43,084 nucleotides of DNA from an uncultured Anaeroplasmataceae bacterium. GTDB lineage: Bacteria > Bacillota_I > Bacilli_A > Acholeplasmatales > Anaeroplasmataceae. Below, piece by piece: positions 32,658-41,134 of this stretch. Every line of letters starts with the position of its first letter. Within the stretch, counting starts at the first letter, position 1. The notes under the pieces were generated by a model, which did not search any database, was not told where the DNA came from, and saw only the letters and a list, made by a program, of their open reading frames with translations. A program made the position numbers and the translations under genes. The stretch covers positions 1 to 43,084 of the forward strand of contig CAJTTN010000013.1 of assembly GCA_910579215.1 (NCBI GenBank). The letters run 5' to 3'.

Positions 32658-34049
32658 TTAGATTGCGAATAATAAATTAATCATAGTCTTAATATTATCA
32701 CTATCTATACCTGAATTTTCTAATATCATTGCATGTATCATAGCCCGTGCTAATACAAAGGCTAAAATAGATGGATCATCATATCCTTTAATTAAACTAT
32801 GTGCCCCCTCATTTCTCCTAGAAGAAAAGCATTTGCCAAGATCTGTATCTTTTTCTATTTTATAACGATTTTTTATAGAAGCAAATAACTGCTGAACGGA
32901 TTCCATATCTTTAAAACAACTATTATATTTGTTTTGTAAACTAGTGCCTTGAAATTTGATATCACTTTTTATTTTTTGAATCCATTTTCTTGCCTGAGAA
33001 TTATTCCCATTGTATTTGGTATCCATCTCCTCTAATTTAGCATTTAGTTCATCCACAACAATTTTAAAATCTTTATCCTCATTGATATATTTTTTATTAT
33101 AAAAGTCAAATATACATTGAAAGCTAGCAGCAACAGCTACATATTTACTAGAATCTACTAGTAAGAAATCATTTTTATTATGTGGTAAATGCTCTAAATT
33201 TATATCCTTTTCTTGCAAATTTTCAAACAACACGCCTAAATTATCACCCAAATTTCCAATACGAATACACTCTCTTGATCTAGAAGGTATGTCAGAAGCA
33301 TTAATTTTATCATTTATATATAATTCTCCAATCTTTATATTTTTCCCACTCTTATCATCTTTACATAATACAGAAATTGTTTGAAAAGTTATTTGAGACC
33401 GGTTATATATAAAATTAAAAAAACGTTTTGCAATTGAAGCATATTCCAATAAGTCTTTAAAATCTTGTCCTTCAGAAAAATCAATTTCAAAGTAAGAATT
33501 AACATTACCTAAACTCATATCATCAACTGTCATCTTTCCAGGACTGATAATTGACAAACATAAATTGCATTCTTTACTTTTAATTTTACTTTTATACTCC
33601 TTTGTTGTATCCTTAAATGAAGCTAGTTTGATAGTCTTATCTCCTTGATATTTTTCCATTTTTATTGGATCTCTTAATAATTCATCTAATGAATCTTCAG
33701 CTAAGATATTTCTTGGTGGATAAAAACGATTAATAGTATCTCCATAAAATCTTATAGTTTGAAAATTTATTCTCTGTTCATTTTCAAGACTTGGATAAAA
33801 AATAGCATAAGCATTTCCTATTAAAAAGTCGCTAATTATATTATGAGTATGAATATTCAAATGATAAAAATATACACTAGCACCCAATACTGTTGAACCA
33901 ATGATAAATTCGTAATGTTCTGTAATAGGAAGAATCTCTACAGCCTTTCCTTCTATTTTATGAAACAATATGTTTTCCTTGGTTATAGAAAAAGAATACT
34001 TATTCCCTTCTAAAATGATAAATCCTACTTTATTAAACAAGTCATTCAT
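32658..34049 (-). CDS. HEPN-domain protein with large N-terminal domain (ApeA-like layout)
   Basis: A 463-residue protein. Residues 1-250 are strand-rich (YEFIIGSTVLGASVYFYHLN, YFEIDFSEGQDFKDLLEYAS). Residues 300-460 are helical and contain the canonical HEPN ribonuclease motif RNEGAH (Arg412 to His417, R-N-x3-H), followed by YDDPSILAFVLARAMIHAMI. A beta-rich N-terminal domain plus C-terminal HEPN recalls the antiviral protein ApeA, but similarity is of layout only. The ATG follows AAAGGAG and overlaps the preceding HEPN gene by 8 bp. Likely an RNA-cleaving effector or sensor of the three-gene operon. Function is inferred from motif and context. Confidence 0.75.
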   Translation of the reverse strand: MNDLFNKVGFIILEGNKYSFSITKENILFHKIEGKAVEILPITEHYEFIIGSTVLGASVYFYHLNIHTHNIISDFLIGNAYAIFYPSLENEQRINFQTIRFYGDTINRFYPPRNILAEDSLDELLRDPIKMEKYQGDKTIKLASFKDTTKEYKSKIKSKECNLCLSIISPGKMTVDDMSLGNVNSYFEIDFSEGQDFKDLLEYASIAKRFFNFIYNRSQITFQTISVLCKDDKSGKNIKIGELYINDKINASDIPSRSRECIRIGNLGDNLGVLFENLQEKDINLEHLPHNKNDFLLVDSSKYVAVAASFQCIFDFYNKKYINEDKDFKIVVDELNAKLEEMDTKYNGNNSQARKWIQKIKSDIKFQGTSLQNKYNSCFKDMESVQQLFASIKNRYKIEKDTDLGKCFSSRRNEGAHSLIKGYDDPSILAFVLARAMIHAMILENSGIDSDNIKTMINLLFAI

Positions 34050-35160
34050 TTTGTTCTCCTTTCTCTAATTCTGCTTGTACAGTATGTATTACCATATACT
34101 GAAATGCTTGTTCAAAAATATGAACATGATTTTGAATATAATCTCCCAAACTTCTGAAAGATAAATATAATAATAACAGTTTTACTACATCATAAGCTGT
34201 TATATCCAATTTATTTGAATAATAATCTCCATGAATTATTGCATTCCTATCAATAGCACTATCTGTACTTGTTACTATTCTTTCATAATATTTATCAAAC
34301 TTTTCCCAAGATTCTTTTGCACGAGGCATATTCGACAATTTTACTAACTCGTCTATTTTTGTAGAACGTTGCTTTCCATTCTTATATTTCTTTTCTTGAG
34401 CAAAGAAACCTTCTAAGGACTTTGCTATATTTTTATGCTCACTTTCTAATAAAGCAAAAATATTACGAGCTGCAGAACGATAATACCCTTCATTTAAATT
34501 GTTAATTGAAACTATTACATCATCAATCTTTTTTTCCATAGATGGAGATGGATTTGGAAGAGTTACAAATGTTTGAAATAGAACTTTAATTGCAGAGCAC
34601 TCATCAAATAGTAATACTTCTAAAAGATCTTCTTTAGTTATTTTCTCGTCTAAAATAGGAAAATCTGGAGTTTCTAAAAAGTAAAGCAAAATTCCTTCTT
34701 CAGCATATTCATCCATTTTTTTCAAATACTCTTTGCTAAATAATTTGTTTTTAGTATCATTTATAGCAGCATCTAATTTCAATTGGGATAAAGCATAGTC
34801 AAAGAATTTCTCTTCAAGTTCTTGCTCAAATTTTCCTGCCTTTACCAATTCCGGAATTTCTTTAAGATATTTTGAATATAATTGATATTTTTCTGTATTC
34901 TTTATTTTTTCATTTAAAGCATTGGTAAGAACTTCCACTCTTGAAAAATCTTGAGAATCAACCGATTGTAGTTCTGGGATTTTTTTATAACCTTTTTGAT
35001 ACAAATCTATCATTTTCTCTTGCAAACAATAATAGGCATCCATTTTCTTTTTAGTTATCTGACTTTGGTTCATTTGATCTTCATATGCTTTTTTACTTCT
35101 CAGCTCTTCTTGAAGTTCGTGAGCTTTTTGAAGAAAATAAGTAATTTTATTAAAATTCAT
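34042..35160 (-). CDS. Helical protein with C-terminal HEPN motif
   Basis: A 372-residue, almost wholly helical and charged protein. Residues 1-150 are coiled-coil-like (LQKAHELQEELRSKKAYEDQ). The C-terminal region holds RNAIIHGDYY, the R-N-x3-H HEPN ribonuclease motif (Arg305 to His310), followed by a hydrophobic helix (ITAYDVVKLLLLYLSFRSL) as expected of the HEPN core. HEPN proteins cleave RNA in toxin-antitoxin, abortive infection and CRISPR systems. Here two HEPN proteins of different length lie side by side downstream of an NTPase gene. The gene starts 29 bp after the KAP stop, with GGGAG before ATG, and overlaps the next gene by 8 bp. Confidence 0.75.
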   Translation of the reverse strand: MNFNKITYFLQKAHELQEELRSKKAYEDQMNQSQITKKKMDAYYCLQEKMIDLYQKGYKKIPELQSVDSQDFSRVEVLTNALNEKIKNTEKYQLYSKYLKEIPELVKAGKFEQELEEKFFDYALSQLKLDAAINDTKNKLFSKEYLKKMDEYAEEGILLYFLETPDFPILDEKITKEDLLEVLLFDECSAIKVLFQTFVTLPNPSPSMEKKIDDVIVSINNLNEGYYRSAARNIFALLESEHKNIAKSLEGFFAQEKKYKNGKQRSTKIDELVKLSNMPRAKESWEKFDKYYERIVTSTDSAIDRNAIIHGDYYSNKLDITAYDVVKLLLLYLSFRSLGDYIQNHVHIFEQAFQYMVIHTVQAELEKGEQNE

Positions 35161-35189
35161 CTTCGTATTCTCCCTAACTATCTGTTTGA

Positions 35190-36881
35190 TTATTTAAAAT
35201 AATAAGCCAATAAAAATCTAAGTCTTGATTGCTCATCTTCATCGTTTGTCAAAGATAACTTCTTTTCTAAAAATACTTTCAAATCTGAAGTAAGTTTTAA
35301 ATTAGTTGCTAGATCACAAGCTTCACGAGCCAATCTCCAAATTGTTTGAGTAATATTGCCAGCTAAATTAGGAAGAAAAAAGTTATTTTCTTTAATGAAA
35401 TCTTGGATCTCTATATAAAACTCGTTCTTCTCGTTCTTAGTAAAATTACCATAGTAAATTTTTTGAATAACTTTTTCAACCATAAAGCAATCTTCCTTTA
35501 TAAAAGCATCTTTCAATTTCTTTAACATTTCATTGCGGCCTAAAACTTTATTTTTTTCGATAACTAAATTGAAAAAATCTTGAGAATATGTCGTTGATAA
35601 TATTTGACTGGAAGCAAACAATTCATTAGATGTATCCACATATTTTTTTGCAAGAAATTCTGCAAAACTATCCTCATTATAATCTTTTGGAAAATACTTT
35701 TTATATTCAAACATACTATTTATAGTTATTAATAAATTTTTATCAAATATAACATCTTTTGATTCATAAATATATTTGAATTTATCTGCAAGTAATTTCT
35801 TTTTTCCATTCACATCAAGATAAAATTCATCTTGAAGTAAAATAGGAATACTCGGACTATTTTTAGGTGTCAACGCCGAATACAATTTTTCATAATCATT
35901 ACATAAATATGCTTGATATATTCCCTCTATTATTTCACTATTAGAAGTTGCCTTAAATGGATGTTTTATCTTTTCATCGTATTTATGAATCGATTTTAGT
36001 TTTAATTTAACCTCTTCAGATAGGTTTCTAAATTCAAAAGGATACAGGTTGTCTTGGTTAACTTCCTCCAAATATATAGCACTATTAAATTCCACTACTA
36101 TCAAACTGCAATACCAGAGTAAAGTTCCTTTAGAAAATTCCTTTTTTTCTTTTTCCAGGTTGTTTTTTGCTTCAAAATAAAATTTAGAAGTTTTAGAAGC
36201 CAATCTTAAATTGTCATTAAAAAGATTAATGATTTCATTATCTAAAAGACTATTATCCTCTTGAAAATAGTTTTTAATCACATCTTCATCAGCCATAGTG
36301 ATGGAATAATATCTATCAAATATTTTTTCTTTGAAATTAGAAAAATTCTTCAGGTTGCTTTTATCTTTATTTATTTCTTTTTCTGAACATATTACTGCGA
36401 TTTTAAAGTTATTTAGCATAAGCTGATTAAAATATCCTAATAATATTCCGAAATCTAAATTCTCCCCTTTTCTTTCTAAATCATCAAATATAAGAACTCT
36501 TTGTACTTGTTTTTTAACTTTGTCAATATTTGATTCGACAGATTTATCTTTTGCAATATCTAAAACAAAATCCAATGCCTTAGAAATATCTGGTGCTTCT
36601 GGAATTAAGGATATTGCAGTAGAAAGCATTCCTGCTGTCTTATTTAACAAATTAATTCTAGGATGCAATTTTGAATAAAGCTCGGTATGAATTTCTTCCT
36701 TACTATTTTTTCCGAATAAAGAAATATAAATAAATTTAAAGTTCTTAGAGTTTGGATGATTTTTAATAAACTTATTGATTTGATAAGTTTTTCCAACTCC
36801 CCAATTTCCATCAATCAAAATTGATTTTTGATTATTATGTATAAAATTATTTAAAATTTTTTCTATTTCTGTTACTTTCAT
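35190..36881 (-). CDS. KAP-type P-loop NTPase
   Basis: A 563-residue P-loop NTPase. Walker A GNWGVGKT is at 25-32 and the Walker B VLIFDDLERKG at 129-139. The FDDLER form, the early P-loop, and a segment continuing FGILLGYFNQLMLNNFKIAVIC (sensor-like) fit the KAP/STAND-related group of NTPases, which are common in defence loci. Unlike many KAP NTPases I see no membrane helices inserted in the domain. Residues 240-563 are helical without a recognised fold and may sense a trigger. It is the first gene of the operon with two HEPN genes; AAGGGGAG precedes ATG. Confidence 0.82.
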   Translation of the reverse strand: MKVTEIEKILNNFIHNNQKSILIDGNWGVGKTYQINKFIKNHPNSKNFKFIYISLFGKNSKEEIHTELYSKLHPRINLLNKTAGMLSTAISLIPEAPDISKALDFVLDIAKDKSVESNIDKVKKQVQRVLIFDDLERKGENLDFGILLGYFNQLMLNNFKIAVICSEKEINKDKSNLKNFSNFKEKIFDRYYSITMADEDVIKNYFQEDNSLLDNEIINLFNDNLRLASKTSKFYFEAKNNLEKEKKEFSKGTLLWYCSLIVVEFNSAIYLEEVNQDNLYPFEFRNLSEEVKLKLKSIHKYDEKIKHPFKATSNSEIIEGIYQAYLCNDYEKLYSALTPKNSPSIPILLQDEFYLDVNGKKKLLADKFKYIYESKDVIFDKNLLITINSMFEYKKYFPKDYNEDSFAEFLAKKYVDTSNELFASSQILSTTYSQDFFNLVIEKNKVLGRNEMLKKLKDAFIKEDCFMVEKVIQKIYYGNFTKNEKNEFYIEIQDFIKENNFFLPNLAGNITQTIWRLAREACDLATNLKLTSDLKVFLEKKLSLTNDEDEQSRLRFLLAYYFK

Positions 36882-37017
36882 AAAATTCTCCCCTTATACC
36901 TATACTTTTGAATAATTCTTTCATTTTCTCCATTCGAATTTATACTTAATTAAAAATAATATATCATATTTTGACAATATAATCAACAAAATGCTATCTT
37001 TAGCTTGCAAAGAAAAA

Positions 37018-37033
37018 AGTTCCTTTTGGAACT
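37018..37033 (-). terminator. Short terminator after the DUF2971 gene
   Basis: A 6-bp stem AGTTCC / GGAACT with loop TTTT is followed on the minus strand by six T. It lies 15 bp after the stop at 37049, and separates this gene from the KAP-HEPN operon. Confidence 0.6.
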
Positions 37034-37048
37034 CTTAATCTTTCTATG

Positions 37049-38010
37049 TCATTTTCTTTCTATTAACTTTATTTGCATTTCCTTGCAATACTCAAACATT
37101 TTTTTCTTATTCTCTTCAGTCACATTTTTTCCTAGATAGATTGCGGTTATTTTTGGAGCAATAGGTTTTTCTTCTGCTCCCCCTATTAATCTCCATTCCC
37201 TTTGATATTCCCACTTTTTGTTTTTAGTTAAATACAATCTTAAATATTGTGTTTTATCAGTTTCTATTTGTCCATTACTCATAGCAAAAATCATTTGGTT
37301 AATAAAAGTTGCGACTATTTGCAGAATTATATTTGTTTCTCTTTCATCATCATATATAACAGGCAATATATCTTTATTAAGGGGGGGTAATTTGAAACAT
37401 CATATTCAATGCAATATCCTGTTTCATCATTAGCATAATAGTTTCCCCACATTTTTTCAATGTTAGGTGATTCACTTAATGAGCATAATCCCATATCTGT
37501 TTTTGCATTAAGTGCCATAGATATAAGCTTTTGGATTTGTGGATTCACTGAAGGATCATCTAGTTTTTCCGGTATGTTTACTATCTCATTTACAAAAGGA
37601 GCAAATTCAAAATTTGGAACTAACTCTTGCAACTCTAAAGACAAATCAAGCATATAATTAGGTTTTATAGTCCCATTTGATCTCATTATTTTTTTTATTT
37701 TTGAATAGACTTCCTTATAAGTATCTTCAGATGTATATGGTCTTATCATTTGAATGATTTGCTCAACACATTCATTTTTCAAATTAGTAGTTTCTAAATC
37801 CATTAATCTATTAAAATCTAATTCTGCATTACATTCTGTTTTATCGTCTAGTTTTTCTACAGGGCATAGATATAAATAATTATTTTCTAACATATCATAA
37901 GTAAATTTGTCAAATGGTCTATATTTATACAAAAACTTAGGGCCTTGATAATTTTCTTCTTTTGATTGTTCAATAAATGAATTTAGATACTTAATTTTAA
38001 CATTCTCCAT
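37049..38010 (-). pseudogene. DUF2971 protein gene, frameshifted at a C7 tract
   Basis: Two overlapping frames together make one DUF2971 protein of about 320 residues. The N-terminal part has FLYKYRPFDKFTYDMLENNY and CSLSESPNIEKMWGNYYAND; the C-terminal part has PVIYDDERE and KKWEYQREWRLIGG, in the family order. The break lies at seven C on the coding strand (37381-37387). With eight C the frame would read through as YPPLNKDILPVIYDD to the stop at 37049. DUF2971 proteins are often found in defence islands but their function is unknown. Phase variation, a true mutation and a sequencing error are all possible. Confidence 0.8.
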
Positions 38011-38185
38011 ATTTTACTCCTTTAACTTATTACTTATTTTATCATATTTGGTTTAAATATGTAAAATAAAACATTATACTTATCTGTTTTGTTTACTTCT
38101 ACTTCCAGTAACTTATACAATGCATACAATTATTCTTTTAAATTTAATTACCTCAAAATAATGTTCAATTATTGGGAGGAAATAT

Positions 38186-41134
38186 ATGGGTGCGCCAGGT
38201 AAGAAAAAAAACTTAAAAGATAAAAAAACAGACTGGAGATTATTTGAGAAATTATCTTTTTTTTATGTAAAAAAAATTATTTCGAAAAAGCACTTGAATG
38301 CTTCAGCAGATAAAACCGTACTTCTAACTCCTGCTACAAAAGATGGTGGATATGATGCAATATGGCATCTTAATGTTGCTGGAATTGACCAAACATACCT
38401 TATGGAATCCAAACTACGCAAAAGTCAATCTTCTTTATCTTTAAATGATTGTGCTAAAGCTATAATTATTGCTTTTAATTATCCTGCCCAAAAATTATAT
38501 ATAACTACTAATCTAACTTTTTCAAATCAAGCTTTAGAAAATATTCAAAAAATGAAGATAAGTACCAATCTGGACATTATTTGCATAAATGGAATTCAAT
38601 TATCTCAGTTCGTTAAAGACAATGAAATAAGACTTGAAAAATCATTAGGAAAAGAGTTTTTAAATCAATTCGTTGATTTAAAATTTAAATATAACGATTT
38701 AGCAGATTTAAAGCAAAATGAGGAATCTAGAGATAAAATATTAATTGTCGGAAAAAAACATAGGAATTATGCTAAGAAAGTTTTAAATTCACTAAAAAGT
38801 TCTTTGAAATCAAAACTAATAGTGGGAACAGAGGGAGTAGGAAAAAGTCACATACTAAAATATATAAAAAAGAATCTCGAAATTGAGAGTATTAGAGTTC
38901 AAAATATTGATATGAATCTAGAAACCTCTCCCACTACTGTTTTCATAAGAATTCTAGAGAGATTATGGAATATAGAGTTATTAAGCTTTACCATTAATAC
39001 CAAAAAAACAGAACTAGAAAAAATATTAAACATTAATCAAAAAGAAATAAATCCAGAAATAATAAAAGCGGTAACTTATTCATTATATGTTAATCAAAGA
39101 GATTATATAGATTACGCTGATAAATATAATAGTCTGTTATTAAATTATTTAGATAAAATTTTAGATGATAGAAACTTAAGATTATGTTTCATCTTTCATA
39201 ATACCGAAAATGCCTCTGATGAAGTGCAAGATTTTTTATATCACTTAATTAATGTCTTAACAGCAAAAAAAATACACACTATAATAGAATATAGAATTAT
39301 TGGTTTAACCACTAACTCTCTACAAAAGTTTGAAAGAAATTCTGAATTATTTTTAATAGAAAATTTTGAATTGAGAGATGCTTCAAATTATATTTATGAT
39401 CAAATTGACAAAAAAATGTCCTTAAAAACATGCGAAATACTAGCCGAGCAATTAAATTGCAATCCGTTAAATATAACTGGAGCAATTGAAAAACTAACCA
39501 ATCAAGAATCCTATTTTTTCGAACAAATTATGTTTGAAAGAAAGGAAACTCGAATTAGAGAAATTTTTCTAGAAAAGGGATTTACAAATAATTCTTTATT
39601 CCCTTCTCTTGTTAATGAGCTGAGGAAACAAAAAAATGGTGATGCTTTATTGGAACTTTTTTTGATTTTTAAGGGAAGAATCCCTATAGAAATTCTAAAC
39701 AATTTGATTCAGGAAGATGCCCAAAATCTCGTCAAAATGTCGAATCTACTCCATTTTGATGAAGCATATATAATATGTCATATTTCTTTATTGCCATTCA
39801 TTGAAAATACAGCAAACGTAGTTTTGGCTTTTTGTTTGGCACAGCAAATGTTAAAAATAGATTATAATTATGATTATCATGTGAAGTTAAATATTTTATA
39901 TGCTGCACGAAGATTCAATGATATTCCCATTTATACTTTAAACTATATGAAAATTTGTAAATCTGAAAATGCTTTTAATAAAATTGTTGAGATTGGTGTT
40001 AAATGCTTAGATTCGGTTGAGATTATTGACTTGGATATTAAATTAGAAATATTATTGCTTTTATTCGAATCTTTATTGGAACTACATGATTTAAATGATA
40101 AATACAAGAGCTATTATAATGACCTTTCTAATGAAATAAAAAATAAATCAAAATATTCTGAGTTTTATTTAAGATTTATTTTAATATCATGGGAAAACAA
40201 TTTTAATAGAGGCGAATTTAAATTGGCAAAAGATGATATTTCCCCATTTTATCATAATTTAGTTAGAATTAAACGGCATAGAAAGGATTATAGGGGAAGA
40301 ATTATAAATGCTTACGGACTTACGATGAAGGAATTGGATAATGGATTTAAATCATTAAAACTATTTCGTCGTTTTCATTTCTTGTTCCCTAAATCATATT
40401 TTATATCAGCTGCTTTTTATAGTCAAAAAGGGAATATTGTATTAAAAGAAAATGCAAAAAAAGCAGAGCGATATTATGATTTGCTATTAAAAGCAGTGAA
40501 AGAACGAGATTATCCAGAGCAACAAATAATTCATGCTAGAGTAGATAAAGCAATGTGTTTGCTTTTAAACTTGATTAAGACCTGTAATAATGAATTGATA
40601 AGGACATTTCAAGATTATTATGAAGAAACGATAGAAATTGTTGATAAAACTAATGTAGGTATGCAAGAAGGAAGGTTATACCTTTATAAAGGTATTTTTC
40701 TTATTTACAAAAATGAGTATGAGACTGCAAAACTATATTTACAAAATGCAGTAAAATATTTAACAGAAGCTCAAGCATTAATTTATATGTGGAGAGCAGA
40801 ATTCACTCTTGTATCTCTATTATTTAATAGAAATAAAAATGATTATTTTATAGAGATAAAAGAAGGCTTGGATAATGTGACTAATATTTTGAAAAATCAT
40901 TTTTTAAATAAAATTAAAAAAGATATTTTTTCTGTTGCATATCTAGTTCTGCTAAATTGTTGTATTTATTATAATGAACTTGGCTATACTGAAATAGTTG
41001 AAGATATTTTAAAATTTGTTGATTCTGAAGATTTAAAAGAGAATTATTACAGACTTATACATAATCCAAATTGGAAAGAAAATTTTTCTTCAAAAGTTTT
41101 TTGTGTAAATGGTGTTACAGTTTCAGTTGGCTAA
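38186..41134 (+). CDS. STAND-like NTPase with N-terminal PD-(D/E)XK nuclease and C-terminal helical repeats
   Basis: A 982-residue protein in three parts. Residues 15-150 look like an Mrr-type PD-(D/E)XK nuclease (GGYDAIWHL with Asp57, then LMESKLRK giving E-x-K at 74-76, and a following KLYITTN strand). Residues 185-460 are a P-loop NTPase: Walker A GTEGVGKS at 214-221, a Walker B-like strand LCFIFHNTEN at 333-342, and NCNPLNITGAIEKL near 430, the GxP-type turn of STAND proteins. From about 560 on there are TPR-like helical pairs (AERYYDLLLKAVKERDY, EGRLYLYKGIFLIYKNEYETAKLYL). This is the effector-switch-sensor order of antiviral Avs/NLR-like proteins. GGGAGG precedes ATG. It stands alone and faces the next gene, overlapping its tail by 20 bp. 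Confidence 0.85.
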   Translation: MGAPGKKKNLKDKKTDWRLFEKLSFFYVKKIISKKHLNASADKTVLLTPATKDGGYDAIWHLNVAGIDQTYLMESKLRKSQSSLSLNDCAKAIIIAFNYPAQKLYITTNLTFSNQALENIQKMKISTNLDIICINGIQLSQFVKDNEIRLEKSLGKEFLNQFVDLKFKYNDLADLKQNEESRDKILIVGKKHRNYAKKVLNSLKSSLKSKLIVGTEGVGKSHILKYIKKNLEIESIRVQNIDMNLETSPTTVFIRILERLWNIELLSFTINTKKTELEKILNINQKEINPEIIKAVTYSLYVNQRDYIDYADKYNSLLLNYLDKILDDRNLRLCFIFHNTENASDEVQDFLYHLINVLTAKKIHTIIEYRIIGLTTNSLQKFERNSELFLIENFELRDASNYIYDQIDKKMSLKTCEILAEQLNCNPLNITGAIEKLTNQESYFFEQIMFERKETRIREIFLEKGFTNNSLFPSLVNELRKQKNGDALLELFLIFKGRIPIEILNNLIQEDAQNLVKMSNLLHFDEAYIICHISLLPFIENTANVVLAFCLAQQMLKIDYNYDYHVKLNILYAARRFNDIPIYTLNYMKICKSENAFNKIVEIGVKCLDSVEIIDLDIKLEILLLLFESLLELHDLNDKYKSYYNDLSNEIKNKSKYSEFYLRFILISWENNFNRGEFKLAKDDISPFYHNLVRIKRHRKDYRGRIINAYGLTMKELDNGFKSLKLFRRFHFLFPKSYFISAAFYSQKGNIVLKENAKKAERYYDLLLKAVKERDYPEQQIIHARVDKAMCLLLNLIKTCNNELIRTFQDYYEETIEIVDKTNVGMQEGRLYLYKGIFLIYKNEYETAKLYLQNAVKYLTEAQALIYMWRAEFTLVSLLFNRNKNDYFIEIKEGLDNVTNILKNHFLNKIKKDIFSVAYLVLLNCCIYYNELGYTEIVEDILKFVDSEDLKENYYRLIHNPNWKENFSSKVFCVNGVTVSVG

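Noticed and set aside
34042..36881. A CRISPR-associated or HEPN-MNT toxin-antitoxin locus
   Set aside because: No repeat-spacer array or Cas motif is visible, and the two nucleotidyltransferases in the window lie more than 2.5 kb away in a different transcript.
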